Positions 22,996 through 34,729 of a stretch of 64,000 nucleotides of DNA are shown here, in pieces. Source of the stretch: Portulaca oleracea (Eukaryota; Streptophyta; Magnoliopsida; Caryophyllales; Portulacaceae); contig CM055887.1 of NCBI GenBank assembly GCA_029582165.1, positions 16,353,190-16,417,189 on the forward strand. The letters run 5' to 3'. The first letter of the stretch is position 1, and every line of letters starts with the position of its first letter. The notes below the pieces were generated by a model, which made no database searches, had not been told where the DNA came from, and saw nothing but the letters and a program-made list of their open reading frames with translations. Both the position numbers and the translations under genes were made by a program.

Positions 22996-23837
22996 TTAGA
23001 ACATTTCTTCTATCTTGGCCTCCACCATTAACCCCAGCTTCTTTAGAGCTGAAAAGTCTAGGATTAATTGGCATTCCATCAAGCTAGCATATCTTGGCCT
23101 AAGCCCTTGTATAAACACTTGGATTTGATAGTCCATGGTTACCTTGTCAGTCATCAAGGCCTTTTGAACGTTCCAGCGATTAAAGTAACTCATGAATGAC
23201 TCTCCTTCACTTTGTTTGATTGCCGCCATGTCACTCATGGTTACATCAACATCTTGACTAGTTGCGTATTGTTGAATGAAGGCCTTGTAAGTGGCCTCCC
23301 AATTCTCCTGGGTATCTACTGGAAGGGTGTAGTACCACTTCAAGACCTCGTCACTAAAAGTCCAGGGGAAGACATGAGCATACAGACTAGGGTCTACTTC
23401 TTTTAAGGCCATCATGCGTGCGAAGCTACGCACATGATGAGTGGGGTTCTCCATGGCCTTAAATTTCTTCTCGGGCAAGGTGAATTTGTCAGGAAGCTTG
23501 GCCTGAGGAGCAGTTGGTAAGCCAACGTCCAAGAAATGTTCCCTAAATTGAGGGATTTGCCTCAGCATGTTCTGTAGGTTATTGACCCTATTGTCTTGAA
23601 ATAGCGCAAGTTGCTCATCTTAGGGTACAGTCTTTTCAGTGTGCACACTTCTATCATCATCCTCTAGGTCCTGCCCTATGTCTAATCTGTCATTGATTGT
23701 TTGAATGGCCTGGATGACCCCTTCGATCCTATAATCCTGTTGGTTGGGTCGTGTTTCTATTAAAGTACGGATGTCCCGCACCACATCAGAAAGGTCCGCA
23801 GCAGTGATGGGTTGGCCCTAACATCTTCTTCAGCCAT
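22996..23837 (-). pseudogene. Broken gag of Tat2 (Retrotrans_gag domain)
   Basis: The minus-strand frame 23568-22996 encodes 190 residues with the retroviral-type gag pattern: PEKKFKAMENPTHHVRSF, MALKEVDPSLYAHVFPWTFS, ALKWYYTLP-type LKWYYTLPVDTQENWEATY, F-QQY, EGESFMSYFNRW and VFIQGLRPRYASL. Upstream the same protein continues back to an ATG at 23837 (MAEEDVR, then DLSDVVRDIRTLIETRP), but one frameshift and a TAA at about 23620 interrupt it. Gag would form the particle shell. No zinc knuckle or pol follows, because the next kilobase is non-coding. Placement just after the primer site and leader fits a gypsy element. Confidence 0.8.
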
Positions 23838-24997
23838 GAAGTTGGAAGGAACGGACACAGTATCGCTTATTGTCAATGAAGTTTGAGAAGGAGTGTCGAA
23901 ATCAGTATCAAGGACGACAGGCAAGCCTGCACTTGGTGGTGTGAATAGGATTGGTGAGAAGCTTGATAACCTTTGAGATCAGACTCTAGCCCAAGACTTG
24001 ACTCTTTGCTGTTTGGGTTCTATTTTGCCTGTATGGAAACCATAAACCTCAAAATTAACCCTGACATTGACCTACCCAAAGACCTAGTAGACCTATATGA
24101 GACAACCTAATGTAAACAATATCTATATGCTATTTTTTTTGGATGGACTCACCCGCTTTTAGTCTTGCATGCAAGCTCCTATTCTAAGATGATGTATGTA
24201 CAATGAAGGGGGAAGGTATCCATCGGGCCACCATAAAATGGAGTCAACATTATGGTTTTAATGGACTCAAATTTAATTAATGACCAGGAAAATACCTTAG
24301 GGATCAAATACCACTTAGGGTTGAATAAAGTCAAACTTGGACATCTTACCTAGTCAATCATTTCGACTTGGGCCTAAGAGGGGCTTTTGGGCCTACTTAA
24401 ATTCCATTTGACTATTACCTAAACTAAAGCGTCACTTGGAGGAGATGGAATATAGGACCAACTCAAAAAAAAAAAAAAGGAAAACATGTAAAACATAATT
24501 TACATATTACAAAAAAATAAAAGGGATGCACATAGCATACAAGTGAAGAATGCACCTAACCAAGGTTTTATATTCAAGGGTTAAGGTCGGATCCTTAAAA
24601 CTAACATACTCATGTCTCTCACGCGCCACAAATTCTATGGAGTTCATAGTAATGTGACCCGTGTGTTTTTCGCAAAATTAAAGGAAATTTTCTTGAACTA
24701 TGGAATTCATAATCCCTAGAATTTCGGAGTGCTTCATGAGTGGGAAAGTAACTTGCAATCTTCTTGAAATGTGGTGTTCATTCCTTTATGAAGTCGGAAG
24801 TATACATTGCCCGAGAAGGAAATTTGGGTTAAAAAAACCTAAACGGTACCTTTGGGTTCATCCCGATTTATAACAAATCAAGATGGAGGTATTATGCTTG
24901 ATGCCTAACTAAATAATAAAAATTAGAAGAAATAATTTCTCCTTTCTACTCAAAATTTTAAAAAACCAATTTTTCAAGTTTTACCCACTTAAAGTAA
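23838..24997. other. Untranslated leader of Tat2
   Basis: About 1.15 kb between the gag start and the primer site with no sustained frame. Long leaders are usual in Tat elements. A 13-base A run lies at 24466-24478. Confidence 0.6.
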
Positions 24998-25016
24998 GTC
25001 CCCAGTGGAGTCGCCA
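24998..25016 (-). other. Primer binding site of Tat2, tRNA-Arg type
   Basis: On the minus strand TGGCGACTCCACTGGGGAC begins two bases after the LTR end. From family knowledge it complements the 3' end of a plant tRNA-Arg (GTCCCCAGTGGAGTCG plus CCA), the primer used by several Tat/Ogre elements. Confidence 0.8.
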
Positions 25017-25018
25017 TT

Positions 25019-25991
25019 TGTAGGACCCTGGGAAAATCCTCGTGGGGTCCCTCGCGGTGTATGACGAGCCGAATGAGGTGTCTTAATCTTTAGGGGATTT
25101 AAATGCATTTTATTATCATGTTCAAATGAATCAAAATAATAAAAATCAAAAGAGTTGCCAATTAATTTTTAATGAGAATTAATAAACTCAAATTTAAACT
25201 CCATAAACCACGAACCATGAGATTCAGATCCGGGGGTAAGGTTACGAATTCGAAAGTGAAAACCCTCGAATTCGCCTGTTCAAAGAACGGACTCTACTAA
25301 ATCGGTTAATTTAAAGAAAAGAGTAGAAGAGGAGAATTAATTAGATTAATAAATATTATTTAGCGCATACAAATGAAATGATTAAATGTAAAAATAAAAT
25401 AAATGCAAATAGTAGAATGAAATAAATGAACAAAAGCATAAACATTTACATGTTTGCATTTAATTATTTTAATTAGAACATCAATATTATTATTTAAGTC
25501 AAATTTTACATAATAGCAAAGTGAGAAAAAAAAATAAGAAAAACAATACTAACCTCAAGATAATGCCAAGATTATGAATGCAAGATGATGATTAGAAGAA
25601 AAAGAAGAAGAAGAAAGAGGAGGGAAGAGAAGAAATGTAAAATCACCTAGTGTCACTACTCCTAGGATGATTTTGAAGTGTCCAAAAAGAGTGGAAATGA
25701 TGGTGTATTTATAGTGGTGGAGGTAAGTTTATTTATGGTGGTGAATGAAAGAATATTGGGAGGATAAAATCAAATAAAGGTCGATTTTATTTGATTTGGA
25801 AAAGGGAGGAAAAATGAAATATGATAAAGAGAGATTTGATTGGGTTTGATTTGGGGATTTCAACATGTGGAAAATGTTTGCATTTCAAAAATCTTGGCAT
25901 TTAATCCTAAATTAAAAATAAAGATAAAAAATTATTAAAATAAATAACATAATTACAAAGCTGAATTGAGTGACAAAATTCAGCGTCTACA
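25019..25991 (-). repeat. Tat2 5' LTR (right copy)
   Basis: 973 bp from TGTAGGACCCTGGG to CAGCGTCTACA, followed by ATTGC. A minus-strand TATA box ACTATAAATA is at 25706-25715, so transcription of Tat2 would start here and run leftward. Confidence 0.9.
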
Positions 25992-26687
25992 ATTGCATTA
26001 TTATGTTGCTTTAATTTCTTGTTAGGTTTGTGTTGTTTGGGTTGTGATTGATGTACTTGATAGCTAATTAATCTTGTTTAGGCCTAATCTATCCAAATTC
26101 GTGCTTGTAGTTAGAGGTTTTCTATTGCCACAATGTGTTCGATGAAATGCTCGAGAGAGTGTTCATCTGTATTTCTTAGGCAATTAATGTATGCCTAGAG
26201 GTGAGATTAATTTGTTAGTGTGGTAGAGAAAGTGGTTAGGGTTTTGAAATGAGAATGTTGATTTCTGTCTAGGTATAGGTTGTCAATTCTATAGTTTAAT
26301 TAGACTAACTCTATGAGAATAGGCAGTTAGAATAGTGAAGCTAGCCCTTGACCCTTGAGAGAGGGCTTAGGCAAAGTCTCTGACCCTTGAGAGAGGGCTT
26401 TGGCGAGTTACCGACCCTCGAGAGTGGGCTTTGGCATAATTTAATAGTGCAATCCACCCCCTTTTGCTTGTATAGAATTTGTAGATTAGGTGGTTCAAAT
26501 TGATTAGTTGTTGAATACTCTTTTGCTGCCTGAACACCTTTTATTGCTTTCGTAGTTTGTAGCTTTGATCATCACCACCATCATCCTTGGTTAGTCTACC
26601 TAACTTGAAACACTTGAGTCAGCTTTGATTGCCTAGAACACAACTCCTTGTGGATATGACAACCGTACTCTCAAAAGTACGACAACA
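25992..26687 (+). repeat. LTR of element B, right part
   Basis: Resumes at ATTGCATTATTATGTTGC and ends TACGACAACA. The Tat2 target duplication copy ATTGC is 25992-25996. Compared with LTR A, the ACCCTTGAGAGAGGGCTT segment is present in about three tandem copies (26343-26437) instead of one. Confidence 0.8.
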
Positions 26688-29180
26688 AAGAACATGATAG
26701 GAAAAATAACAAGATTAACATTATTAAAAAAATTGTAAAGCACAAATAGTAAATCATAAGAGTTCTAGTTAAGAGTCCTAAGACTTGTTTAAGAATACTG
26801 ATCCATATAGAAAGTATAGAACAAATTTCAGCAAAACATCCTATATAAACTGAGCTACACAATGGGTAACACAAACCCTAAAACACTTGCAAGTTAAAGA
26901 ATGTTGATGGCTATATTAAAATGGGTGACACACCCATATAGAAAATAATGAAGAAAGTTGGGCAAATCCTCCACTATAAATTAAGCAACCCAATGGTTAA
27001 CACTAACCATAAATCACCTGTAAGTTAAAGAGTATTGAAAGGTATATTAAAACGGGTCATACACTTATATGGAAATACATATAATACTTATCCCTTGAAA
27101 TAAATCATGAAATAAATCATGAAGTTTTTTTTTAATAAAGGAATAATCATGAACAATAAGAAATCATTAATCCTCACCTTTGCTTTCATGTTGTTTGCAA
27201 AGGTTTCAGGAATTACATCTTTATCTGATTTCCTTTTATGAGATTTAAGAATCAAAGTAAGTCTAACAATCTTTGTGATATTCTGTTTCTATAGCATTTA
27301 AAAAAAAAGATTGACAACAATAACAAATTGTTAGTAAAATTTTCATCACTTCCCAAAGGTTACTAGTCCTGTACTAAGTTTGGATAAGCCTAAACTAAAA
27401 TTAATACTTACAAATTCATGTCTCAAATCAGCATAGCTCTGAGTGCCATTATAGTGAGCCATTTTTTGCAATGCTCTATTATCTTGAGCTTCACTGCTTT
27501 TCTCCTACAAAATAATTAATGCATATATACAATGGTAACTCCAATTCGTAATGTATATCATAAGTATATACTACCTGAAATTCGTTAGAGCTCCATAAAT
27601 TAACTAAGTACTCTCAATCTTCTTTTGTCATATGATGAGGTTTGTTTCTCTTGTGTTGTGATTTTGTCATATGTTATATTATATTGTCAATTTGCTGTTT
27701 TGCATGGTTTCTTTTGTTGTTATATTAGAAATTAGGTTCCTTTATTACAGTCATGTTGAATCTTGATGGCATAGAACTGGGAGAATATGTAGCAATATTT
27801 TGTTCGTCTAAAGTCCAAATTGAAATCATAGCCTGACTCTTAATTGTCCTCTTTCTTTCATTCCTCCATTTCAAAAATTAAAAAATAGGAATAAAAACGA
27901 GATTGTGCAATGACTAAACAGCTTAAAAGACTGATAAGAGTCTAATGAAGACCTCTGCATTGGAAATGTTCAGCAAATAAAAGATATATATATATATATA
28001 AACTTACCACAGAAGCTAAAATTGTTTAGTCCCCAAGGACACCTTCAGTAAGTGGTACTCCCTTGCTAGAAAAATTCTCTGGATTTGCAGACAAGTGATA
28101 TGAAACTGAAATTGTTACATCTTTTCCCAGTCTTTGGTTTAATATCTTCTGGATTATTATGTACAATAATGTATTAATTCAATACACATAAAAATATATA
28201 CAAAGCATATTACAACTTTGGATGCAGTATAGGAGTGACAAAGACATATAACTTACAATGTATAACCTCCTTTCAATCACAGGATGATCAACCAAACACA
28301 GCAACACTTTGGCCCCTGGTTGGCAAGGACATAAAGAGAGACGAGAAGGCATCACATACAATATCAAATATAGAATCCATTATCCAACATAGTCTAGTTG
28401 GTCATGGATGAGTTTAACACATTGGCTTTTTCAAAATATGACTCCACTGTAAAGAAGAAACTAGAAATAAAACAAGCTGAACCCCAAGCTTCTAAAGAAA
28501 GGATTAGTTCTAGCAACAAATCCAGAAGATATTAACAAACTGTCGATCTAAATATTGAAACTAAACGCAATTAAGAAACAAAGGGAGAATTAACTTGATG
28601 ACAAGTCGACATGAACCAAGATGAATCCGCTGAAACCCCCAATTTGTTCGAGAATTTAGAGACCACAAAAGGCAAATTTGCAGACCACAAAAGGCCAATT
28701 TGCAGACCAGGAATTCGCAAACTGAACCAACTAATTAATGAAATTTTGATGAAGGAACCGAAATAATTGAGGACTTTAGTAAGTTAATGACATCAGACTG
28801 TTGAACTTTCTGGGTATTAGTGAGTGTATTAGAGATCACACAAAACGAATTAAGAGAGATAAATCATACCTTATGCAGATCCTTGGGGATTAATCAAACC
28901 AGTTGGTAATTCAGAGAATTTAAGCAACGCAGAATTTGCTTGCCATGGAAGATGAATTCGACTGGGAAAGGGTTGAGATTAAGGAGAGATTAGGGTGTTA
29001 CCGAATTTGCTTGGCGGTGTTTCCAAATTTCGATCGACCAAAATCCCGCCTGTGTTCTCTTTGGACTGCATAGATTCGCAGGCTTCGCTGTTCCGTTTTC
29101 TTGATTTTTTTTTTTTTTTGTTTTTATCTGATTAGTAGACAATATACTTATGTTGTGAAATATAGTGTGCAAGTAATTTA
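26688..29180 (-). pseudogene. Ptta/En-Spm-type transposase gene remnant (Transposase_24-like)
   Basis: Two minus-strand exons are clear. Exon A, 27504-27412, is bounded by TTTTGTAG and GTAAGT and reads EKSSEAQDNRALQKM, then AHYNGTQSYADLRHEF. Exon B, 27288-27178, is bounded by GCTATAG and GTGAGG and reads KQNITKIVRLTLILKSHKRK, then SDKDVIPETFANNMKAK. They join in phase. The pattern S-A-NRA...H--GT-S-A-LR-E followed by H-RK....I-E-FA--M matches the conserved plant Ptta/En-Spm transposase family. Possible further exons at 27860-27750 and 28120-28010 are uncertain and contain stops. A UTR-like leader lies at 29100-28880. The downstream (left) side is cut by the LTR of element B, inside what looks like an intron. 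Confidence 0.55.
26803..27075. repeat. ~130-bp tandem duplication
   Basis: Two diverged copies (about 26803-26938 and 26932-27075) share CCATATAGAAA, a TATAAA-T-AGC-AC-CAATGG core, AACACAA-CC-TAAA, CTTGCAAGTTAAAGAATGTTGA and ATATTAAAA-GGGT. They lie in the putative intron of the transposase remnant. Confidence 0.65.
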
Positions 29181-29403
29181 GCTGGAGTGGTTGGAGAACA
29201 CTAGTTATATCTTTATGGGTTTTGGGGTCGATTTAGTATGGATGTTGTTTTCTTGTTTCCTTCCATTTTTTCAGTTGTTTTTTATTACACCAATTTTTAT
29301 TGACTTTAGTTTTAAATTTTTTTTATATTTTTGGCATACACTAGTTAACATAGTGTAATCTTTTTATATATAATATTAAAGCAATTTTTATCAATATGGA
29401 TGT

Positions 29404-29588
29404 TGTTAAAGCAATTTAGTTTTAAATGCTTTATACATTTTATGAGTGGATAATAATAAATTAATTATTTTATTATCTAAATTATCAAAAAGATGACAAG
29501 GATAAATCTTATCCATACACATCCTATCCAAATACCTCTTCATGGCTTATAAATAGGGTGGATATGATGTCATTTCAAATGGATGTCA
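29404..29588 (+). repeat. 5' LTR of the LARD-like element
   Basis: Starts TGTTAAAGCAATTTAG and ends GGATGTCA before AATGGTATCA. Shares about 130 well-conserved bases with 35560-35690, including the TATA box. Confidence 0.5.
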
Positions 29589-29600
29589 AATGGTATCAAG

Positions 29601-29815
29601 AGTCTGTAAGAGTCATGGGTAAATTGTAAGTTTGTAAATATTAGTAGGTAAATTACGTATAAAAAGAAATTGAATTTTTGTTAACTATTCACATATATTG
29701 ATTAAAATTCACCCAAAATTATCGAAAATTACCAAAAAATATTGAAAAATAATTAAAAATTATCAATACTTATTTACTTTACCTTACCTTACCTTACCCA
29801 TGAATCTGACAGACT
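29601..29815. mobile_element. MITE in the primer site of the LARD-like element
   Basis: Terminal inverted repeats AGTCTGTAAGAGTCATGGGT and, reversed, AGTCTGTCAGATTCATGGGT pair over about 22 bp with few mismatches. Flanks are TCAAG and CCAAG, so a five-base duplication with one difference, or a CAA triplet, is possible. The interior is AT-rich with four CTTAC repeats near the right end. Superfamily is not decided. Confidence 0.6.
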
Positions 29816-29819
29816 CCAA

Positions 29820-32009
29820 GTCTAAGAATGTCATTTGCAAGTTGGCGACATAGGATCCATCATATTTATTCCAATGAGAATCCCATCTCCTTGGTTTTTA
29901 GTGGCCACAATATCTAAGATTGACATGAGAGTTTGAGTCTAAGTTCCTAGAAGGTAAGTGTTTTATTCTGCAGACTATATACGACAGTTATATAAGTCAA
30001 AGGAGAAAAGGTATGCGTTCAACTCACTTAAATACCCGAGTAAATTCCCATCCTACACCGATTTTAACTACATCAACAGTCTTCAACTTATATAAGATCG
30101 GGTTTGAATCGGGGGCATGACAAGATCAAGATCGAATACGGAGATATTCATGGACAAGTTTGGTGGATTTATGCTTGGTTGATCATGATCACACTCGTGA
30201 CGGCAATCTAGTTGACGATTGATGATGGTGTGTCTTTGGAGACCCATTAAGATAAGTTTATTTCTTTAATAATATCTAGTTGATGACTTGATGAAATACT
30301 TTACATGATCCTCCTTGATTAAGTTTTTAATGCATGAATGTTCTGAAGACGCATGTTGCATTGATTGAAAAGTCATGGATTGTGGCATTTGGATTTGCTT
30401 AATTGCCATCTATGTTTATTGCCTTGATGATGACATGTAAGGTTTACACATATGAGTTTTGGACAATGTCAAAAGGCATGCTTAAGTTTATATTACAACA
30501 CATTTTGTTTCCATTTTTTCCAGACAAGTGGGAATACACATTGATGAAAGATAAGTTGGGATTCTTGTAGATAATGCATGTAAAAGAGGTTAAGGATTTG
30601 TTATAACTTCCAATAGCTTCTTTTGGTATTATCCAATCTTGGTTAATTATGATTATAAGATATTAGTTTGTTATAAATATTTTGGATATGTGATTATTAA
30701 GTTTAAGTTGTATGATTTATTTATGCATTTATCCATGCATGAAATAATTTATGATGTTGCATGGTTCAAGAATAATACATATGTTAAGTTATGCAAACTA
30801 TAATTTTATGATCATGTAATAATTAAGTTGACAATATGTATTATATTGTTTATATGACTACAAGATGATCATGATATAAGTGTTAGTCTATGAATTATTT
30901 AAGTGTTTTATGTATTATTCAAGTATGCATGTTCAAGTATAAGTTTTGCTACTATATAAGAAAAGAGTTGTATGTTTTATGTACATTTAAAAAGATTATA
31001 AGTCCATGATTTTTATGTTATTATAGATGAATTTTATTAAGTTTAAATTGGCTAAGGGTATGATTATGAATCCATTGTTAATTATTGACTTGAATATAGG
31101 GATGATGAGATATATTATAAGTTAAATATGAATGTTTATTCATATTATGAGTAAGTAGTATTCTCTATAAGATGATCTTGTAGATCATGAATGAGTATTT
31201 ATGGCCAATTAAAGTAAAATGTAATTAATTCTTAATTACATGTTTGTAGCAAATGTTTAATATGTAATAGTTTAATTACATATATGAGATGGAGTTTTTA
31301 AATTCGATAAGTCTATGAATAAGGAATTTATTCTCCATGACAATTTAATAAAGTTTATATTAAGTTTAAGTTGTAATGATTTAATGACATGCAAAGTTTA
31401 AGATGTAATGGTTTAATTACATGTTAAGATTAAACTTACAATTAAGTTGATTGTAGTTCCTTTAAGTACAAGGTTTAATGTGAGGTTATTCTGGAAGAAG
31501 CCTACAATATTGATTATTATACTAGCCTATAATATGATAGTTTAATCATATTGATTGCTAGATAATCTACAATATTGATTGCTAAGGAGCCTACGATATT
31601 GATTGTCAAGAGCTTAAAATATGAGAGTCTAATCATATTGATTGCTAAGATCTACAATATTGATTGCTATAAGCCTACAATATGAAAATTTAAGTCATAT
31701 TGATTGCAAGTAAAGTTTAAGTATTCATGTTCATCGCCTACAATATGATGGTTTAATTATATTAATTGCAAAAGTTAAGTTCCTTTTTCAATGTCGAGAT
31801 GTAATACAATAGTTTAGTTGTATGGATATTAGTATCGAGCTATAATACAATGGTTTAGTTGTATGTATTGTAGATATATTTAAGTACTCAAGTTTAAGTT
31901 ATAGGTGTTATTAAGTATGACTATCTTTAAAGTTTAATAATTGATCATGGAAAGATATGGATTTATCTGGTGATCTTTACTAGTCAAGGATGAAGTAGGT
32001 CATTCTTTT
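29820..32009 (+). other. Non-coding interior of the LARD-like element with short repeats
   Basis: AT-rich with many recurrences of AAGTTTAAGTTGTA-TG-TTTAATTACAT (30700-31440), and between 31490 and 31870 a series of CTACAATATTGATTGCTAAG and TAATCATATTGATTGC units in irregular tandem order. Continues at 34730-35509 after the solo LTR. No gene seen. Confidence 0.6.
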
Positions 32010-34729
32010 TGATAAGTGTGTATTTTATAGTATTTATTAGGTCTTTAACTTGTATATTTTAGTTAATTATGTAATATAATCTTGTATTTTCATATCAAAT
32101 TCTGTGATTTCTTCACTTGGTTTGGAGATCGGTAAGTTTTGCATATTTGAAGAAAAGTCCATGTAAAAGCAAGGAAATCTATATATTAAATTTTAGAATG
32201 ATATTTACATAATTTATCTACAACGCTTCCCTCCTCCCATGCTGACATCTCGTGCAATAGAGACTATCAATCATTGATTTTTTTTTTAATGTAAAATCTA
32301 GACCCTTCATTCATTTGAAGGAAAAAAAACCAATGATACAGTTATATGTAAAAACTCATCCATCCCAACCCCCCCCCCCCCCCCCTCTCCATTACTGTTC
32401 TCCATTATTCCTCCTCTCCCCCCCCCCCACCCCCAAAACAGATCTCCCTTCCGTTTTGCGCTTTCAAACTTCACGGATTCCGGCGACGCCATTATTGAGG
32501 ACGATAGCAAGTGGTATGAGAACGCTTATGCATGGTCGATTCACCGCGACATTGGCTACAATAGAGTTGGATAACGTTTGAACAAAAAAGAGATTCATTT
32601 CCAGTCTATTAAACATTGATGGTTTTGTTTAGATTCTTTTTTTTTCGAATTAGTTCACAATATGCAAATGTCAGATGGTGGGATTTTTGCAGGCTTGCAA
32701 TGCTCATGGACTGTATTGTGTTCCAGATTGAGGAGTCACGACATCCTGCCTAAACCCTCCGGGTTCTATGTCTTTAATACCGACAACAACAATGCTAATA
32801 ATTATATTGTTCATCATTATCTTCATAATGAAATTTCTATTTCTTGATAATTTATCTTACTCGATTTCATATCACTGTTTTCTGGATGTGTTTTTTACCT
32901 TTCTCCATGTGGACATTAATTTTTTATAGCCCAAAAAATGCGTGAAAAGCAAGTCCAGAACTCGACAGAATTTTCCCATGAAAAACCAACTAGATGAAAG
33001 AACTCAGACAGTTGGAGAGTACTGATAATGGACTGAAAAGTATCGATGTCGGCGGCAACCACAGTGTGACACACTATAGCAAGCAACTTTCAGGTTAGAT
33101 GCAACTATGAGTAATTCCTTTTCATTGGTCAAGGTGTGTTTTTCATTGAGCTTGGTGTCATTTTTGCTTCATTTAGTTCTAATAAAAATTTACGTTTCTG
33201 ATTCATGTAACTAATATATGTGTATATATTACTGTTTTCTATCTCTTTTTCCTTAGTATTATTTTATTTGAGTGGTGTAAACAGGATAATCATTCTTTTA
33301 ACATTTTGTTTATGTCAAGTATTAAAGTGAAAAATATTATATTTATGTATCATTCTCACAATGAAAATAATGTGATTAGTACATTGTTTGGCTTCATGTT
33401 TGATATTTAATTCTTTTATTTTCTTTGACCTTTTGACATTTATATATGTATGCTTTTTTAATTATTTTTCTATATACAAACATGTTTGAAAGAACGGGGA
33501 AAAGACTAGTTAGAAAGAAAAGGAAAGATGAAGGGAAGAGTATTGAAAAGAGAAGAGAAAGAGGAGATGGGCCAAAAGAAAAAGAATTGGAAGCAAGCTC
33601 AGCTCAAACCGTAGCAAACCCAAGACAAAAGAGACGTCTACCTCTACCCCACATCAATGCCACATTCCCCCATGGCAGCGCCTAGTGTAGAAAGGCAAAA
33701 ACATGAGGCGCTGGTGGCACCTTTTTGATGCTGCCAGCGTCTCCCACCGCAGTATAAAAGGAAGGTCGCTGCACAACTTTAGGGTATCAATTATTCACTC
33801 TATTTTGTCGTCAAACTTCTAGTTATTAGGTTTCTTTGTATTTTCCTCCCTTCGGGGAGTCGCTCTAGTAGATTAGGAATAGAAGAGGAGGAGAAGGAGA
33901 TCGAATCGGGTGACACGAAGAGATCGAATTCGACGACTCGGATGTTCGGTTTATTTTCTATTTTTATTATATTTCGCAATTTAGATTTCGTATTTGTTTT
34001 CCTAGGTTTTATTATCATGAGTAGTTAGTTTCATTGTTTATGGGATAAACTCGATGTTTCTTGATTGATTTTTTGGTGTGTGATTTCGGTTTTAGGTTTT
34101 AATTCAGTTGTTTAATCTTCGTGTTTCGTATGTCATAGTAATTGATTAGCTACCTTTTACTTGGTTTAGATTCTTAATATCGGATCGAAAAATTGTTATT
34201 TTGAATTGGATAAACGTAGATTAAATAGGCATAGAAAATAGTTAGAAAAAATGGGTTCATGCTTAGGGTCGTGTTATAATCCGTCCTTATCTTTGATTGA
34301 ATTAAATAGCCATGAGAATAGGTATTTAGTTTAGTCATTGCAACTCACCTCGGATCGAAAGATTGTTGTGATGGGCCTTAGAAAGATTATAGACTCCGAC
34401 ACTATCAATATTACCTTACACTGTAATTAGCTCCTAATCGATAGATTAACTAGAGTGGACTCCCCTAAACTCCCCTAATTATCAGTTAGAATCCTTCAAA
34501 ATTATAACTTTTCTTATTTTCGTTTAAAATCTTCTGGCCGACCTACCATCCTTTGTAGTAAACTAGTTTAGTGCGTAGTTGAACAAGTTCCTGAGAGACG
34601 ACCTTGATATTACATTGCACCCGTACACTTGCGGAGCACACCTATTAGTTTTCAAGTTGTTTAAGAAAGACCTCGGTTTGATCCTTTAGTTAAAAGACTA
34701 AATAAGGATATGATAATTTTACATTATCA
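32010..34729 (+). repeat. Probable solo LTR, Athila-like, with an internal insertion
   Basis: Starts TGATAAGTGTGTATTTTATAG and ends ACATTATCA, giving TGATAA/TTATCA ends. The right half has features typical of Athila-type LTRs: a TATA box (GTATAAAAGG, about 33750), then CCTTCGGGG, CCATGAGAATAGG, CCTGAGAGACGACC and CCGTACACTTGCGG near the end. No internal region follows. The flanks CTTTT and AGGGG do not match, so the outer limits remain uncertain. The middle (about 32180-33510) is foreign. Confidence 0.5.
32180..33512 (+). mobile_element. Insertion within the solo LTR, possible Helitron
   Basis: Sequence unlike an LTR interrupts the solo LTR. Its edges, A|TCTATATATTAA on the left and GACTAG|T on the right, agree with Helitron rules (5' TC, 3' CTAG, insertion between A and T), and CAAACATGTTTG, a 12-bp palindrome, lies about 20 bases before the CTAG. 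It contains two coding-like patches: 32461-32572 (DSGDAIIEDDSKWYENAYAW, then SIHRDIGYNRVG) and about 32692-32740 (ACNAHGLYCVPD), which may be captured exons of an unrecognised gene. C runs lie at 32371-32386 and 32420-32429. The Helitron call is weak because the hairpin is AT-rich and far from the end. Confidence 0.3.

Larger units (their letters stand above)
13938..25991 (-). mobile_element. Tat2: non-autonomous Tat-lineage element
   Basis: Two LTRs (13938-14903 and 25019-25991), each with TGTA...TACA ends, are flanked by ATTGT and ATTGC, a five-base target duplication with one difference. The primer site next to the right LTR and the polypurine tract next to the left LTR put the element on the minus strand. 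From its 5' end it holds a leader, a broken gag, a non-coding region interrupted by a 3.7 kb LTR-like block, hairpin-rich repeats and a 20-bp array. I find no protease, RT, RNase H or integrase, so it depended on enzymes from another element. The two LTRs look highly similar over the parts compared by eye. Confidence 0.85.
12731..26687 (+). mobile_element. Athila-like element B, 3' end, split by nested insertion
   Basis: A 3' internal segment (12731-13341), polypurine tract (13330-13341) and LTR (13342-13937 continued at 25992-26687) form the 3' end of a second Athila-like element in the same orientation as A. Joining 13937 to 25997 restores the order seen in A at 4300 (TTTTTAATTG then CATT-TTATGTTG). 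The internal piece is collinear with 3120-3730. The rest of B presumably lies left of Tat1, outside the window. Confidence 0.75.

Noticed and set aside
24998..25016. tRNA gene
   Set aside because: Only complementarity to a tRNA 3' end is present. No D, anticodon or T arms. It is a primer site.
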